Source of the DNA: Nitrospira sp.
Lineage (GTDB): Bacteria; Nitrospirota; Nitrospiria; Nitrospirales; Nitrospiraceae
Assembly: GCA_029858925.1 (NCBI GenBank)
Contig: JAOUEB010000052.1
Location: forward strand, 1-7,633
Reading direction: 5' to 3'
DNA length: 7,633 nt
The notes under the pieces are model-generated. The model saw only the letters and a program-made list of their open reading frames with translations. It was not told where the DNA came from and did not search any database. Below, piece after piece: positions 7,498 through 7,633 of this stretch (position 1 is its first letter; every line of letters begins with the position of its first letter). A program made the position numbers and the translations under genes.

Positions 7498-7633
7498 TTA
7501 TTGGCTGGGCATCGGAACATACGTGTCTCCGACAATCGACTGGCCTGGAGCCGATAAGGCAAACTGCGCAAAGGCCTCGGCTATGGAATTGGGGCCTTTC
7601 TTGGACAGCAGCAACAGCGGGCGGCGAAGGCTA
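7498..7633 (-). CDS. PstS-like periplasmic solute-binding protein, C-terminal end only
   Basis: The last 44 codons and the TAA stop (7498-7500) are visible, and the rest lies past the right edge. The sequence reads RRPLLLLSKKGPNSIAEAF, then AQFALSAPGQSIVGD, then TYVPMPSQ. This is the usual ending of phosphate-type (PBP-like/PstS) substrate-binding proteins of ABC transporters: a beta strand RPLxLL, a 'KKG' turn, a helix with FAxFxLSxxGQ, and a final VGDTYVP segment. Such proteins capture phosphate or a related oxyanion in the periplasm and deliver it to a membrane permease. Ligand cannot be read from this fragment. The frame is in full agreement with the downstream IPT gene's operon position. 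The family call rests on this short tail alone. Confidence 0.75.
   Translation of the reverse strand, partial: SLRRPLLLLSKKGPNSIAEAFAQFALSAPGQSIVGDTYVPMPSQ

Noticed and set aside
7476..7571. Upstream extension of the IPT protein to 7571
   Set aside because: It would place 32 polar residues before the signal peptide, overlap the solute-binding protein gene, and ignore the perfect ribosome-binding site at 7480-7487.

Overview
The window reads as a chromosomal segment of a moderately GC-rich Gram-negative bacterium. I infer a Nitrospira-type member of the Nitrospirota. The support is a two-subunit biotin carboxylase pair, a lipoprotein form of thiol peroxidase, and a long palindromic repeat of a type I associate from memory with Nitrospira genomes. 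The sequence alone does not prove the genus.

Left two thirds (1-4724, all on the minus strand): reading in the direction of transcription, pycA (biotin carboxylase subunit, 4724-3306) is followed after 45 bases by pycB (carboxyltransferase plus biotin carrier, 3260-1305). The end of pycB overlaps the start of an alpha/beta-hydrolase lipoprotein gene (1330-338). After 70 bases comes the start of a lipoprotein thiol peroxidase (267-1), which is cut by the window edge. The first three genes look like one operon. PycA and PycB together would carboxylate pyruvate to oxaloacetate, an anaplerotic step. Carboxylation of 2-oxoglutarate in a reverse TCA cycle is a real alternative.

Middle (4725-6916, plus strand): a 236-base divergent intergenic region with short inverted and direct repeats precedes two translationally coupled small genes. 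One encodes a membrane-anchored or secreted orphan protein, the other a secreted single carboxypeptidase-regulatory-like domain. A 180-bp near-palindromic interspersed-type repeat follows (5603-5782). After it comes a 361-residue single-span membrane protein of unknown function. This block is accessory-looking: its strand differs from both flanks, its proteins are orphans, and it carries the repeat.

Right end (7017-7633, minus strand): the C-terminal end of a PstS-like periplasmic solute-binding protein is followed, 22 bases on, by a secreted IPT/TIG-domain protein. The latter converges on the 361-residue gene across about 100 bases. I saw no tRNA, rRNA, CRISPR array or transposase gene. No intergenic stretch exceeds 300 bases.
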